From the NCBI GenBank assembly GCA_008933995.1, contig WARS01000043.1, positions 844,501-908,500 on the forward strand: 64,000 nt of DNA, read 5' to 3'. The notes under the pieces are model-generated. The model searched no databases. It saw only the letters and a program-made list of their open reading frames with translations, and had not been told where the DNA came from. This DNA comes from Datnioides undecimradiatus. Its lineage: Eukaryota > Chordata > Actinopteri > Lobotiformes > Datnioididae. Position 1 is the first letter of the stretch. Every line of letters starts with the position of its first letter. Shown piece by piece: positions 12,140 to 22,233 of this stretch. Made by a program: the position numbers and the translations under genes.

Positions 12140-13275
12140 TGCTGAACTTGATTCAACAGGAAATGACCTTGCCTGTTCGATAATATTCATGGTAGCACAC
12201 CCTCCCATTATTAGGAGCAGGGTGGTGCAACTGATCTGTGAAATGACCCTTTCATCTTGCATAGTTGAACTATCAGTGGATATGGGTAATTGTCAGGGCT
12301 ATGCATCCAATTTGAAATCTCTAATGATCAGTAGTTCATAAGAAAATGATAAAACCTGTAGAGCCAATTTATTTAAAAACACTGACGTTAAAAGGTGTAC
12401 ATATTCATATTCAACTGATCTGATTCGTATATGCATGTGTGTAACTTCTCCTCAGACTTTAATGGTAAACATGACAAGACCTTTAATCTACTCAACAGCC
12501 TCACTGGCAGGCTTTTCCCCCTCAAATGACCATGATGTTTTGTGCTGCGCTACTTTCACTGAATTTGGATTTCAAATCAGACTTCAGTTATACGGACACA
12601 CAGCTGCTAGACAGGAAAAAAAAAAAAAAAAAAAAAATCAAAGGGATCCATCACTGACCCCAATTTTCCAGGGCTACTTCATAATTCAGTTTGATCTGAA
12701 TACATTTTTTTTTTCCTCGCCTTCACGGCAAACCCCACTGATTTGCCACAGAATCACAGTCGGTGCTAATGAGAAGTGGAAGACTGAAACTCCTTCAAAG
12801 TCGTTACCGCACAGTATAAAGGATCGGTTTTTTGCAGGCTGTTTCTTCGTGCTAATTTGCCTTTAAATGTATGACGTACGTTAAAAAAAAAAAAGTAATT
12901 TTGCCTCAAATTAGATGACAACTTTCAAAACACATCCGAAGCGTAATGACGGGCTCGTCACATGCTTCACAAATCCTTTATGGGCAAATACGCCATGCAG
13001 AGGTTAGCGACAGGGGTTGTGCATTATTTGGCTAAGATCCCGATGCATGGACGGACTGTTTCACCTTTTGTTATTTACTGTATGAATTAACTCATGAATC
13101 ATTCACAAAGCATCTATGAAGGAGCAGGACCAACGCATAAATAAATAATCTCCCTATGCCAAGCCTTTGGGCATGGGGATCTAGTAAATTGTGATTTTTC
13201 TTTTTGTCCTCTCTTTCACAAAACCCCAAAACTGCTGGGCCATGCCTCCTTCAATCCGCGAGACAGACAGACACA
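12140..13275. other. Intergenic DNA with poly(A) and poly(T) tracts
   Basis: An A22 run lies at 12616-12637 and a T-run near 12707-12714, both inside a 143-codon plus frame whose Lys and Phe runs simply translate them. An A-run near 12882-12893 follows. No transposon body was recognised. Confidence 0.45.
12616..12637. repeat. Poly(A), 22 nt
   Basis: An uninterrupted A run after ACAGG. It could be the tail of an old retroposon, but the upstream 150 bases resemble no SINE or LINE that I know and no target-site duplication was seen. Confidence 0.95.
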
Positions 13276-13279
13276 CAAA

Positions 13280-13843
13280 TTGGTGCATGCAGTTTCTCTC
13301 TCTCTGTCTCGAAGCATTTCGCCAAGAGTGAGTTGGATGCTAAAGGTGTGCAGAAATGATCATTACTATCTAGCGAGTTCTGCCTGCAATACCATGGCAA
13401 CGGAAGGCAAATGTGGCCATGAGATGTGTTCCAGTAGCTGGCAAACTCAAAAGCACAGCCCTTCAAGGACTTGGAGTAAACAGACACATTTGCCCAATGG
13501 AGTGGAGCTGATAGGTGTTCCATGTTCAGGGTTTATAACTCATTTCAATGCTCTTCCACATTTTTCCCCCTCTTTTTGGCAACTCAATGTCATTCTACAG
13601 CCCTTAGTTTGGGTGACACACGATTCTGGAGAGTTATCTGAGCTGAAATTCCCATCTGACATAATTAAGGAAGAACTTTCTCTGGTATTAAGACACTGCA
13701 AGACTGTTGGAGGACATTTTTATAAAATCATGACTGCATATGATTTTTTAACAGGCCGGCCTGGGAGGGTGGATTTCTTTTCCAGGCTATTGAGATATGC
13801 ATATATACATGAATTCAATGCATCCCAGTTAAAGCATTATTAA
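13280..13843 (+). other. Longest open frame in the window; coding status doubtful
   Basis: 187 codons are open from a TTG at 13280; the first ATG (13337) leaves 168 codons. The frame begins in a pyrimidine-rich CTCTCTCTCTGTCTC stretch and ends at a TAA. The product is rich in Ser, His, Cys and Trp and shows no membrane segment, repeat or recognised domain. With roughly 6% stop codons expected per codon at this composition, such a length is rare by chance in 64 kb (expectation clearly below one). A conserved non-coding block with suppressed stops, a cryptic exon or an orphan gene are all possible. An imperfect RFX X-box (ACCATGGCAAC, about 13391-13401) lies inside. Confidence 0.25.
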
Positions 13844-13908
13844 AACCAACCCAATATCTCTTGTCACAAAGTGGTTCTATTTCAAAAAAGAGCCCGACAA
13901 CAAATCTA

Positions 13909-13927
13909 TTTTTTTTTTTTTTTTTTT
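13909..13927. repeat. Poly(T), 19 nt
   Basis: An uninterrupted T run separating the long open frame from the next block. Confidence 0.95.
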
Positions 13928-14039
13928 AGGGAGCGTAAAGACGTGCAGTCACAAAAGAGACAAGAAGCAGTGGGGTATCAGTTATTTTTGATGGCAACCA
14001 GCTACACAAGGAGGAACTAGCATCAGAGGTACAGAGATG

Positions 14040-14240
14040 CAAAGTGGCAACAAGCTGCGCCAAAACTGGCAAAGAAGAGTGCAACTTTACACAAATGTCC
14101 TACGGCGTGTGGGAACGGAACAATCACATTTGTGTTGATTCCCACAGAGAACACAAAAAAGAACAGAATGCAGCGGCCAAATCGAAGCTGTTGACGTCAG
14201 CGCTGGACGTGGAGGACACGATTTACATGTTACACTTTAA
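14040..14240. promoter_or_regulatory. Candidate Notch-responsive/CRE enhancer
   Basis: TGTGGGAA (14108-14115, followed by C) and its inverted copy TTCCCACA (14139-14146) are each perfect RBPJ/Su(H) consensus sites, arranged head to head with 23 bp between them. Known Su(H) paired sites are head to head with about 15-17 bp, so the spacing here is wider. A full CRE palindrome TGACGTCA lies at 14192-14199. AACAAT (SOX-type) sits between the RBPJ sites. The sequence keeps CpGs and lacks repeats. Function is inferred. Confidence 0.35.
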
Positions 14241-16065
14241 TGTCAAGATTACTATGGTAATACTAACAGTAAACATTAACAAAGCGTGCCCCAAACTGGG
14301 CAAAAGTAGATGCATATTTATTATTGCACATTAGTATTTTTTAAATATATTATTAAGTTGTTCCTTTGTACTTTCTTTAATTTAAACCTAACAATCATCC
14401 TCAGACAAATAAATTATATTTATTTAGGGGAAGTCGACCTGTTTTTGACTCTAAGTGATGTACTGATTATTGTGTTTGGTTATTACAGGCTTGGTTATTA
14501 ACGACTAGATAATGTATCTCAGTGCTATTGCAAGACTGAATTTCCCATCCATCAGGTTTTAATGGGTTTTGCCAAAACCATGTAGCTTGTCGTCCATGTA
14601 TGAATTGCACGATGAGTTATTTTGACATGTACCAGCACGCTGTGTGACAGAAGTGTCAAGCCGAGTCCTCAGCCGGGACGTGATGGCATGACTGTCAGCG
14701 ATTTGATTTGGTATTTTGCATATCAGAGTCACACAAAAAAAGTAATAATAATAATAATAATAATAAAAAAATGGAATAAAGTACTAAATTCAAAACAAGT
14801 CAAAAGAATTGGAAATACATTGGCTGTTCATTTTTTAAAATATCACTCGCAGCAAATATTTTAATTGTTAATCTGCCTTTTGAGCGACCTTTGAAAAAAA
14901 ATGTTATGCATTTTAATCATGGTGATAATATAATTAATAATAATTTATAATATAATAATTTATCTTCTAGTTCATGCCTCAAAATGTGATTAATTCCACT
15001 TGATGACTTTTCAAATAGGTGAAGTGAACTTGGACGTCCTCCCGCAGGTCGAGGTCTCGGCTAACTCCCTATTGCCTCCTAAATCATTTTTTGCTGAAGG
15101 GCAGCAAGGTTAAGCAGGTTCAACAGAGCAAATAAATAATGAATTCAATAAGGGTAATTAAGAAAGCACATCAGACGAGCAGCACACGACCTCGCGGCCC
15201 CACACAAGGCCCCAGACTTAAAACCCCTGTGCAAGCCTTTTTCTTCTTTAAACTACAGCTTCATGACTCCTGTTACAACTCCAGTTTTAGGTTACTTTCA
15301 GAGGTTATAAAACCTACTATCCCCAATCATCCTAATTATCTAACATTGTGGTCAGACACAGTTATTTATCACTATTAGCCTTTCTTGTCAAAGGAACATT
15401 GCAATTTGTTGGCGCTGACACTGGGTGGTGAACACTTGTCACTACCGCGCAACCATGTCAAGGAACGGCTTAATAGTCATCCCATGGGTCTTGTTGCATT
15501 GATTCAGTTGATGAAGCACACTATATGCAACATATTAAAGTGTGCAAAAAAGAAAGATAATCCCTAAATAACAATGCCAAAAGCATAATGACTGATGCAA
15601 ATGACTAAATCCATTCCATCAAGGCTCAGGTAGCTTTACTTAGCTAATTGATCCCTGAGCATCTACAAATCTTTATGCTCGAGTATTACCCTATTGAAAT
15701 GAAGTGATATAATTTACTGTATATTTACTGTATATAAATTATTTTCGAGAATTGACACAACATAAAATTATTATATATATTTATATTACATTCACTGTGC
15801 TTGTTATACTGTCTAATGCATCACCCCCATGAGGCATGTTGAAGTCTAGCGGTTTTAAGAACAAGACAAGTGGGTTTTAGAAGGTTCAACAGACCAACCT
15901 TGAAAACTTTTGATATCTGTGCGGAAATGTAAAGCACCGAAATTGCAGTCAGGCACTGGGTATTTTCCATTACTGCAACAAAATGCCTTTCATTTCGTGG
16001 GCAGATAGCACTACATTAACACACTTGATGTGGCTCTAAATCCCACCATGCCTCAGTGGTCAAAG
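14241..16065. other. AT-rich intergenic DNA
   Basis: Strongly AT-rich. It includes (TAA)8, the AT-only quasi-palindromic stretch near 14926-14962, and TATATATTTATATTA near 15773-15788. ATGCAAAT occurs at 15595-15602. No frame has recognisable content. Confidence 0.5.
14743..14766. repeat. (TAA)8 microsatellite
   Basis: Eight uninterrupted TAA units, followed by an A run. Confidence 0.95.
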
Positions 16066-16260
16066 TCACACCCTACAGTGTCGCTGTACCGTTTCATACA
16101 CTTCGAGCCAGCTGACTCTTGACTTAGAGCTGATGGAGGGTGGTTTCAGCAGTTACAGCCCTTTGTTGCCAACTCCAACTGTAATTAACTAAATGACAAT
16201 TAGATCTGGTTAGCTGCACGGGTTGCCATTAATCACCAGAAGGCAACAGATTAAATCTGC
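16066..16260. promoter_or_regulatory. Candidate conserved non-coding block
   Basis: Contains GTAATTAACTAAATGACAATTAG and CCATTAATCACC homeodomain-type words. It also has GTTGCC (16222-16227) and GGCAAC (16242-16247) as inverted arms, which resembles an RFX palindrome with too wide a gap. Repeat-free; regulatory role inferred from texture. Confidence 0.25.
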
Positions 16261-19200
16261 CTATTTACAAACGCTGTATACATGTTGCCCCAGAGGCACC
16301 AAGGAGCTCTGAGTTATTATATCGTCACCCTGCACGTTTGATGTTTCATGCACATGTGCATGTGAAAGAAAAAGGCTAAGACGGACGCAGAGAGAGAAAC
16401 AGAAGAGGTAACGAGATGAAGGAAGAGGAAAATATAAACTATGTTCGTGTACGCAGTTGCCTCTGAAATATGATGCAAGGAGATATTTCAGTAATGCGCA
16501 AATAGTGATACGTAGATAAATAGAAACATTAAAGACACAGGAAGCCTGATGGGTTAGCTCAGGTTGGTCGGTATGTAGGTTGGTATCATCAATTCCCCTA
16601 AGGGACTTCATATGACGGAGCATATATATCATGTCTAACAGATACATCACTCATGACAGCAACCCCATGGCTCTATTGCTAATGTTTTATGGTAGACGTC
16701 AAAGGCAAAAAACAAAAGTTTAAAAAAAGAGTCTTTCAGTAGTTTCAGCTGCAGCTTCAGTGGTTTAAGGTCGCGCTGAGAATGTGAGATTGGCAGCCCC
16801 AAATAGCACTACAAAAGACGCAACTTTCAAAAGCAAGTACCCAGAGACAATATGAAAAATGTCAATAAACAGAACGCAGCGCACCGATACAACCAATGTG
16901 GATTGGGCATGCAAAAAAATAAAATAAATAAAAATAAGTGAATAAATGTGATGCTTGTATTTTTTGCCATTTCATGCAGAAAATGTAAGTGCCTATACAA
17001 CACAGAAGGCATTTATACAGAGGTTAAAGAGGAGAGCCTTTACAGACCCACCTTTTAATTTTGATTAAAAACTTATATTTTTATCATTATTTTAATAATT
17101 TGTCATAAATTTCAGCATAATGTGAAATGATTTGTCAATGATTTGCCTTTGGGGAATACAGAGTACATATATAACATAAGCAGCTGGGCTCAATTCATAA
17201 AGACGGACACGATTTAGTTGTCCACATGTTAATATTGCATTAAAATAGGTGAACGTAGCCTCAAATGATCACTGGTAACGTGTGTGATAGTAATTGGGGG
17301 GTCTCTCTCCTCAGGCCCTCTGTCTATAACACGCCTCCTGGGGAGGGAAGTCATGCAAACATGAATGACAATTGTTCCTGTGAAGGTGAGCTGTCTGGTG
17401 TATGACTCAGTGCCTCTCGGGGTCTCTGACAACGGAATAGACACTCGAAAGTAAGAAAGGACAGAGTCAAAAGGGAAAACTTGAAACATGTGCCAATGCG
17501 CCAGTGCTTTTGTCAAGATGATGTACAGAAGATTTCTTTCTGACTATGCTAAGAGGATTGTGAGAACCGTGTGAAAAGCCACAGCTAAGGTGTAAAGGCA
17601 TGGTTAATTTTTTACAATGATATATACCTTTTTTTTTAATTTATTTATTTTTTTTACCCTATTTAATTATTTAAATACACCAAAATAAGTATGGGGCTTT
17701 TTTCCAGAAAGCTACTATTAATGTACCAAGAAAGCCGCTGGAGAGAAAGCGTGAAGTCTCACTTTATATGGACAGCTCTGACTGAAGAGACCAAACTGAT
17801 GATCTCCACACATTGTTTGTAATACGGCAATTAATATACATCATTAAATCGAATGAACAGAGAATCTTTGTTGCGGATGCTTAAATTGCATCAAAACACT
17901 ACCTCGGTGTATTCCACTCACTGCTGGAATGTGGCAATGCTACTATTTGCATAGGCCCGATAAAGATATCACAAGCAGACTCAGCTTGCACACAGATCTC
18001 TCCCACTCCTTGCAATACATTTCCACAGTGTTGACTCCGCTTGGCAGCAGTGATCAAATCCTTTTTCAGTGGAGAGGGGAATGTGTGGGCGATCCCACTT
18101 TAGCGAGGGATAGCCAGATGAAAGTGCGCAAACACGCTTTTGTTGCTGGAAGCACGTCCCTCGCAAGAAGAGAAACACGACTAATTTTGAGGGTGAATCA
18201 CTGCAATCAGAATTCATTGTGATGGCGTGGTTCATGGGAAAACACACCATTGGCTTCAGCTTCAACATTATAATGAACGGTTGTGTAACCTGAGCACATT
18301 CATTTGAGATGATTTGCAGATGCCGGGGCTTAAAGGCAAAGCACTCTGTGTTCTGACCCTAATAACCACAACACTTTGCAATTCAGAGGAATTCCACCGC
18401 GGTTTGCTGCTCAAAGTCGGTGACACTTGTGCCGTATGTATCTAAAGAAGAAGACGTGGTCCATGTACATGTACAGGCGTCTGTGAGCCAGTCAACTCCA
18501 TCAACATCAGGTGTCTTCTCTTGCCCTACCAGAGGTTAGCTAAATATATATACGGTATATATATAAAATATACTAATACTTGGATCCTGTACCTACTCCT
18601 CTCTCTTAAATCCTTTGAATAACCAGTTTTTGTGGCACGCTTCCAAGGATTTGTATTTTACACTGACCAAAGTGTTCTCGATTGTTTGAAACGACAACTT
18701 CCTGCGATATGACACAGGACCGAGAAAGGAACAGGGACAAAGACAAGTTGTTCTGGGAGCTTTGACTCAGCAAGATGCTGACACCATGATGGATGAGGAT
18801 TTATAAAAACTCTACTATAGTGGGCGCGGAGATGGGACGTGGGGATGATAGCTGTCGAGATTAGGTAATTAATTTACATATATAAAAAAGATTGTATCAT
18901 CAAACCAAACTCAGGATGATGGTTTTTTTCATATTGCTCTGTGGTCGTATGGAGTCGCACTTGTGCAGATGAAATATTTTGACAGTAGTGATGTGATGCA
19001 TCGTCTAACCTGTTATTTAACCAAGCAGCCTGGTTTGGAAAGTACAAATTATTGCAATCCTGACCTGCAAGCCAATTTTGCGGAATTCTGCAATCATGTG
19101 CTTATGAAAATGTATGTTTTCTTAAAACATTAACAAAGCAAATTTGCAGATAAAAACAAATCACACACACAGCGGGTTGAAAAAGGCACTGACAGAACTG

Positions 19201-20260
19201 GCGTGACGTGAACATAGATCGTCGTCTTCAGTGAGAGAGGGGACATTGTTGTAGAGATGTATCAAATTTGGCTTTAACGAACCCAAATCTAAACCCCATC
19301 ATTGAAGTCACGCTCATCAGCTGAATGTATTTGAAATGAGCGTATTGCCAAGGCGCTCACTTAACAAGCCACTCGTAGAGTAATTAACAGATGGAAGAGC
19401 AGCCTGTGGTGTATTTTCAACAAGAAGTTCTGATGTACATTTTAATTACTGACAATTTTCCTCCTATTAGTTTTATTTCGGTTTGAACAGATTCTGATTG
19501 GAATATGTAGGTCTGCTATGTCCTCAAGAGATGACGGGAATGTTGGCCCAATTCACAAAGACTCGTTCTCAGTCACGATGCTACACCATCACTTTGTAGT
19601 CTTCGGGCTTGAGTGTATTTCAGGACGTCCCATTCCAGTCCGAAACAACATTTAGCTTCAAAACGTAGCCCCAACGTGCAGCGACCACTAAAAAAGCAAT
19701 TCGATCTTGCTGCGCTGCAAGAATGGATCCCATAGGTCTACAATCATTACCAGTGTCTACTGCCTCTATATCTACGTCTTCTTTTTTTATCTCGGATCTG
19801 AACGCGGAAGCCCGACTGACACTATTTTCATGTTGCGGAGCTGGAAAGCGGCTGACTTGCGCCATTTCTTTTTTCATCCATTATGGATCAGATGTTGGTG
19901 TAGCGTTTAACTCAGCTGTTAGCAGAGGAGGTAGGGTATAAATGACTGACGAGCTACGCACAATCTCACATACATGTGCGCGCTGGCGACTTACACATAT
20001 TTGTTTTTTATGGCTTTTCAAATCCCGTTGTGCATTTTCAAAGGCTCCGTTGTCTTGGCAGTTGAAATGAACCTCTGGCTGTGCCGAGAATCCTGAACAC
20101 ACTTCCACCATCACTGCCTATGTGCTTGAGCGGAGGGTAGCAGACACGCTGGATTACAGACACAATAAAGTCAAATGCAACTTGAATCAATAGCTATAGG
20201 CTACTGGGTAACTATAAGTTTCTGAGGCGCAGCAGAATTTTAGACAATGAACAACCCCAA
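16261..20260. other. Intergenic DNA, mixed texture
   Basis: Contains T- and AT-rich low complexity near 16911-16941 and 17625-17660, an AT palindrome at 18544-18564, and unique stretches near 17230-17520, 17900-18270 and 19600-20110. Minus-strand frames of 95 and 85 codons lie in those stretches but show no family features. The octamer ATTTGCAT occurs at 17945-17952. Confidence 0.45.
18544..18564. repeat. Perfect AT-rich palindrome
   Basis: Arms ATATATATAC and GTATATATAT flank a single G. The structure could extrude as a cruciform. It is surrounded by other TATA-type low complexity, so it probably arose from a TA microsatellite. Confidence 0.8.
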
Positions 20261-20277
20261 CACAGCTTCTTTGCCTG

Positions 20278-21020
20278 TTTTCACACTGGGTTTGTTTGTT
20301 TATGTCTGAACCCGAGGTCAATTGTCCCCCTCTAACCCCACTGGTCTGCTTTCACACTTGTTTACTTGCTGTTCCAATTCATGGTATGTTTGGGTAATGC
20401 TTTTGCCACCAAAATGGAGGTGTTTACCGCTGCTTCAAGGAAGCAATGACATGTCCAGAAAAGAGAAAGCATTGTTTGGACTCTTCCAAATCCCCTCCTG
20501 GCATAAAGTTTGGTTTGCATGTGCTTGCATATTCTAGGTTTGCGCATCAGTGAGGCCCCGCATCTCTCCCATTGTCTATACGAAAACGTAGAGCTCCGAC
20601 TAATGACTGAAGATTATTTAGATTATCAGTTAAACTCTGATTATTTGCATTTCAGTCCACTAGTTCCTAAAGTATAGTTTTGTCCAACAGTCTACAACCC
20701 AAACTGATTTGCCGAGTTCATTTTAAATTACAATAAACTGTTTATCAGTTTTATTGCAGATGGATTTTCTTTCCACTGCCATTTTCCATTTGCCAGTTCC
20801 GTTGAAAGCCAGAACTTTCTGTAATCGTTCCCAGAGTCTGAACCCTCCAAAATATTATATTCACTTGAACCAATGGTTAAATTTCATCTGGAATGAAACC
20901 ACTACTTTCAGTCAAACCAAGGGTTGGGTATCCGGTCCGAAGGTTTCACAGCTACATTTTGGGATCCGTTGAAACTAAAAAAGTCAGAAGGTCCAGACCA
21001 AATGTGGCAGGTTTGAAAGT
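20278..21020. mobile_element. Possible degraded non-autonomous DNA transposon
   Basis: TTTCACACTGG...GTCTGAACC (20278-20313) and, inverted, GGTCCAGACC...GGTTTGAAAG (20990-21020) could be imperfect terminal inverted repeats. Related words recur in between: TTTCACACTTG (20350-20360), GAGTCTGAACCC (about 20834) and CGGTCCGAAGG (about 20934). Fish genomes contain abundant short elements with a TTTCACAC...GGTCCGAACC-type end, as I recall. No transposase coding remains and no target-site duplication was identified. The outer boundaries are uncertain. Confidence 0.3.
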
Positions 21021-21840
21021 AACCCCATAACTGCTGTATATCCCCTGATGTAGGTCAGTGACAACTGAGCTAAATGAAAACCTCGAGAGTGGGTCTAACA
21101 GGCTGGACCTTAGTGGTGGACCTTAAGTTAAGGTAAACAAATCATTCCCGAGGTCCAAAATGAACTTTGATGCTCGCCATTAAACTGTATGTGCAATCCC
21201 TCAAAGCTGAAACATCGGCCGCGTGTTTGTTTGCTTTCCTGTTAGTCTTAAAAGATTCTGCAGGGGAAAGCAAAGCCACGATGGGTCCGCGTCCAACTCC
21301 CTCTTCTGCCATGCTGTTTAACGATTAAATGTGTGACATTTAATTAGAAAGAAAACATTTGGTGAGCATGCTTGCCCTTTTCCACTATAGCTTTGCTTCA
21401 CAGTCCTATGGTTAAACACATTCACACAGGAGAGCTTCGCAGAGCAGCAACCATCTTTTGTAGCCCGCCGCCGAGCAGTTTCCCAGAGTGCTTTGTCCAA
21501 GCGCACCTCGGCAGTTGTTGAGGAAAGAGGAGAGTCTGTATACTTCACTTCACCGGCTAATTTCCCTGTACAATATGTGAGCCGGCAACTGTCCAGTCAC
21601 AAGCCAGGCTCCGTTTGAATACTGTTTCCCAGCAGTGCTCCTCCTTATGCGTGTTTGTATTTGCCCCGTTACCTTCCATCCCCTTCTCCCCTTCGCTGAC
21701 TGGAGGGGGGCGAGAGGCGATGGCAGGGATCATTACATCACAAAACACCCGCGGGCCATTGTCCTCAGCAACTGCCACACAACATTACCACAAAGCTCTC
21801 TACAAGCAAGTGGACAGGTCCTGTGTGCCACATTGCAGAC
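21021..21840. other. Intergenic DNA with short direct repeats and a palindrome
   Basis: TGGACCTTA occurs at 21104-21112 and 21118-21126, and CCTTAAGTTAAGG (21121-21133) is palindromic around a central G. These may belong to the same degraded element as the upstream inverted repeats. The stretch from 21300 to 21800 is unique, with CpGs and short overlapping frames on both strands. Confidence 0.4.
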
Positions 21841-21926
21841 ACAGAGAGGGAGGGGGAAAGAGGGAGGGGGACAGAAACGGGGAGAGAGAAGAAGTCATGA
21901 GAAAGATGAGGAGGAAAAGAGGGGAT
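21841..21926 (+). repeat. Polypurine tract with G-quadruplex motif
   Basis: About 85 bases are almost all A or G. Within it, 21848-21870 reads GGG, A, GGGGG, AAAGA, GGG, A, GGGGG: four G runs with loops of 1, 5 and 1, a canonical quadruplex pattern on the plus strand. Such purine tracts can also form triplex DNA. The Arg/Glu/Lys-rich frames seen across it are translations of the tract. Confidence 0.8.
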
Positions 21927-22186
21927 GAGTGATCAGAAGGTGCGGGGGAAAGAAACAACGCCCGCCCGTTTGTCCCCGGGGTCCAAATCACAACTATTCT
22001 CACGCGGAAATACTTGACATTTGTGTTTCCGTGACCCAGATAATGTTTGCTCGAACATGGAAAGATTGCATAAAGTCAAAGGTCGGGGAAGTATGGTGGA
22101 TGTCAGACTGGTCATTGCCACCTCAGAGCTTTCTCTTATTACCAGAGAGGTCTGGCATTTCTGTCTTCATGTGATGGCGATGAGTC

Positions 22187-22233
22187 CCACACCAACACAC
22201 ATACACACCCACACACCCACACACACACACACA
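22187..22233. repeat. Interrupted (CA)n microsatellite
   Basis: CA units are interrupted by CC and TA, ending in an uninterrupted stretch of about seven CA at 22219-22233. Confidence 0.95.

Noticed and set aside
13391-13401. ACCATGGCAAC as an RFX X-box
   Set aside because: One half is perfect but the other half deviates; kept only as a remark.
21615-21932. Arg/Glu-rich plus frames
   Set aside because: They translate the polypurine tract in two frames.
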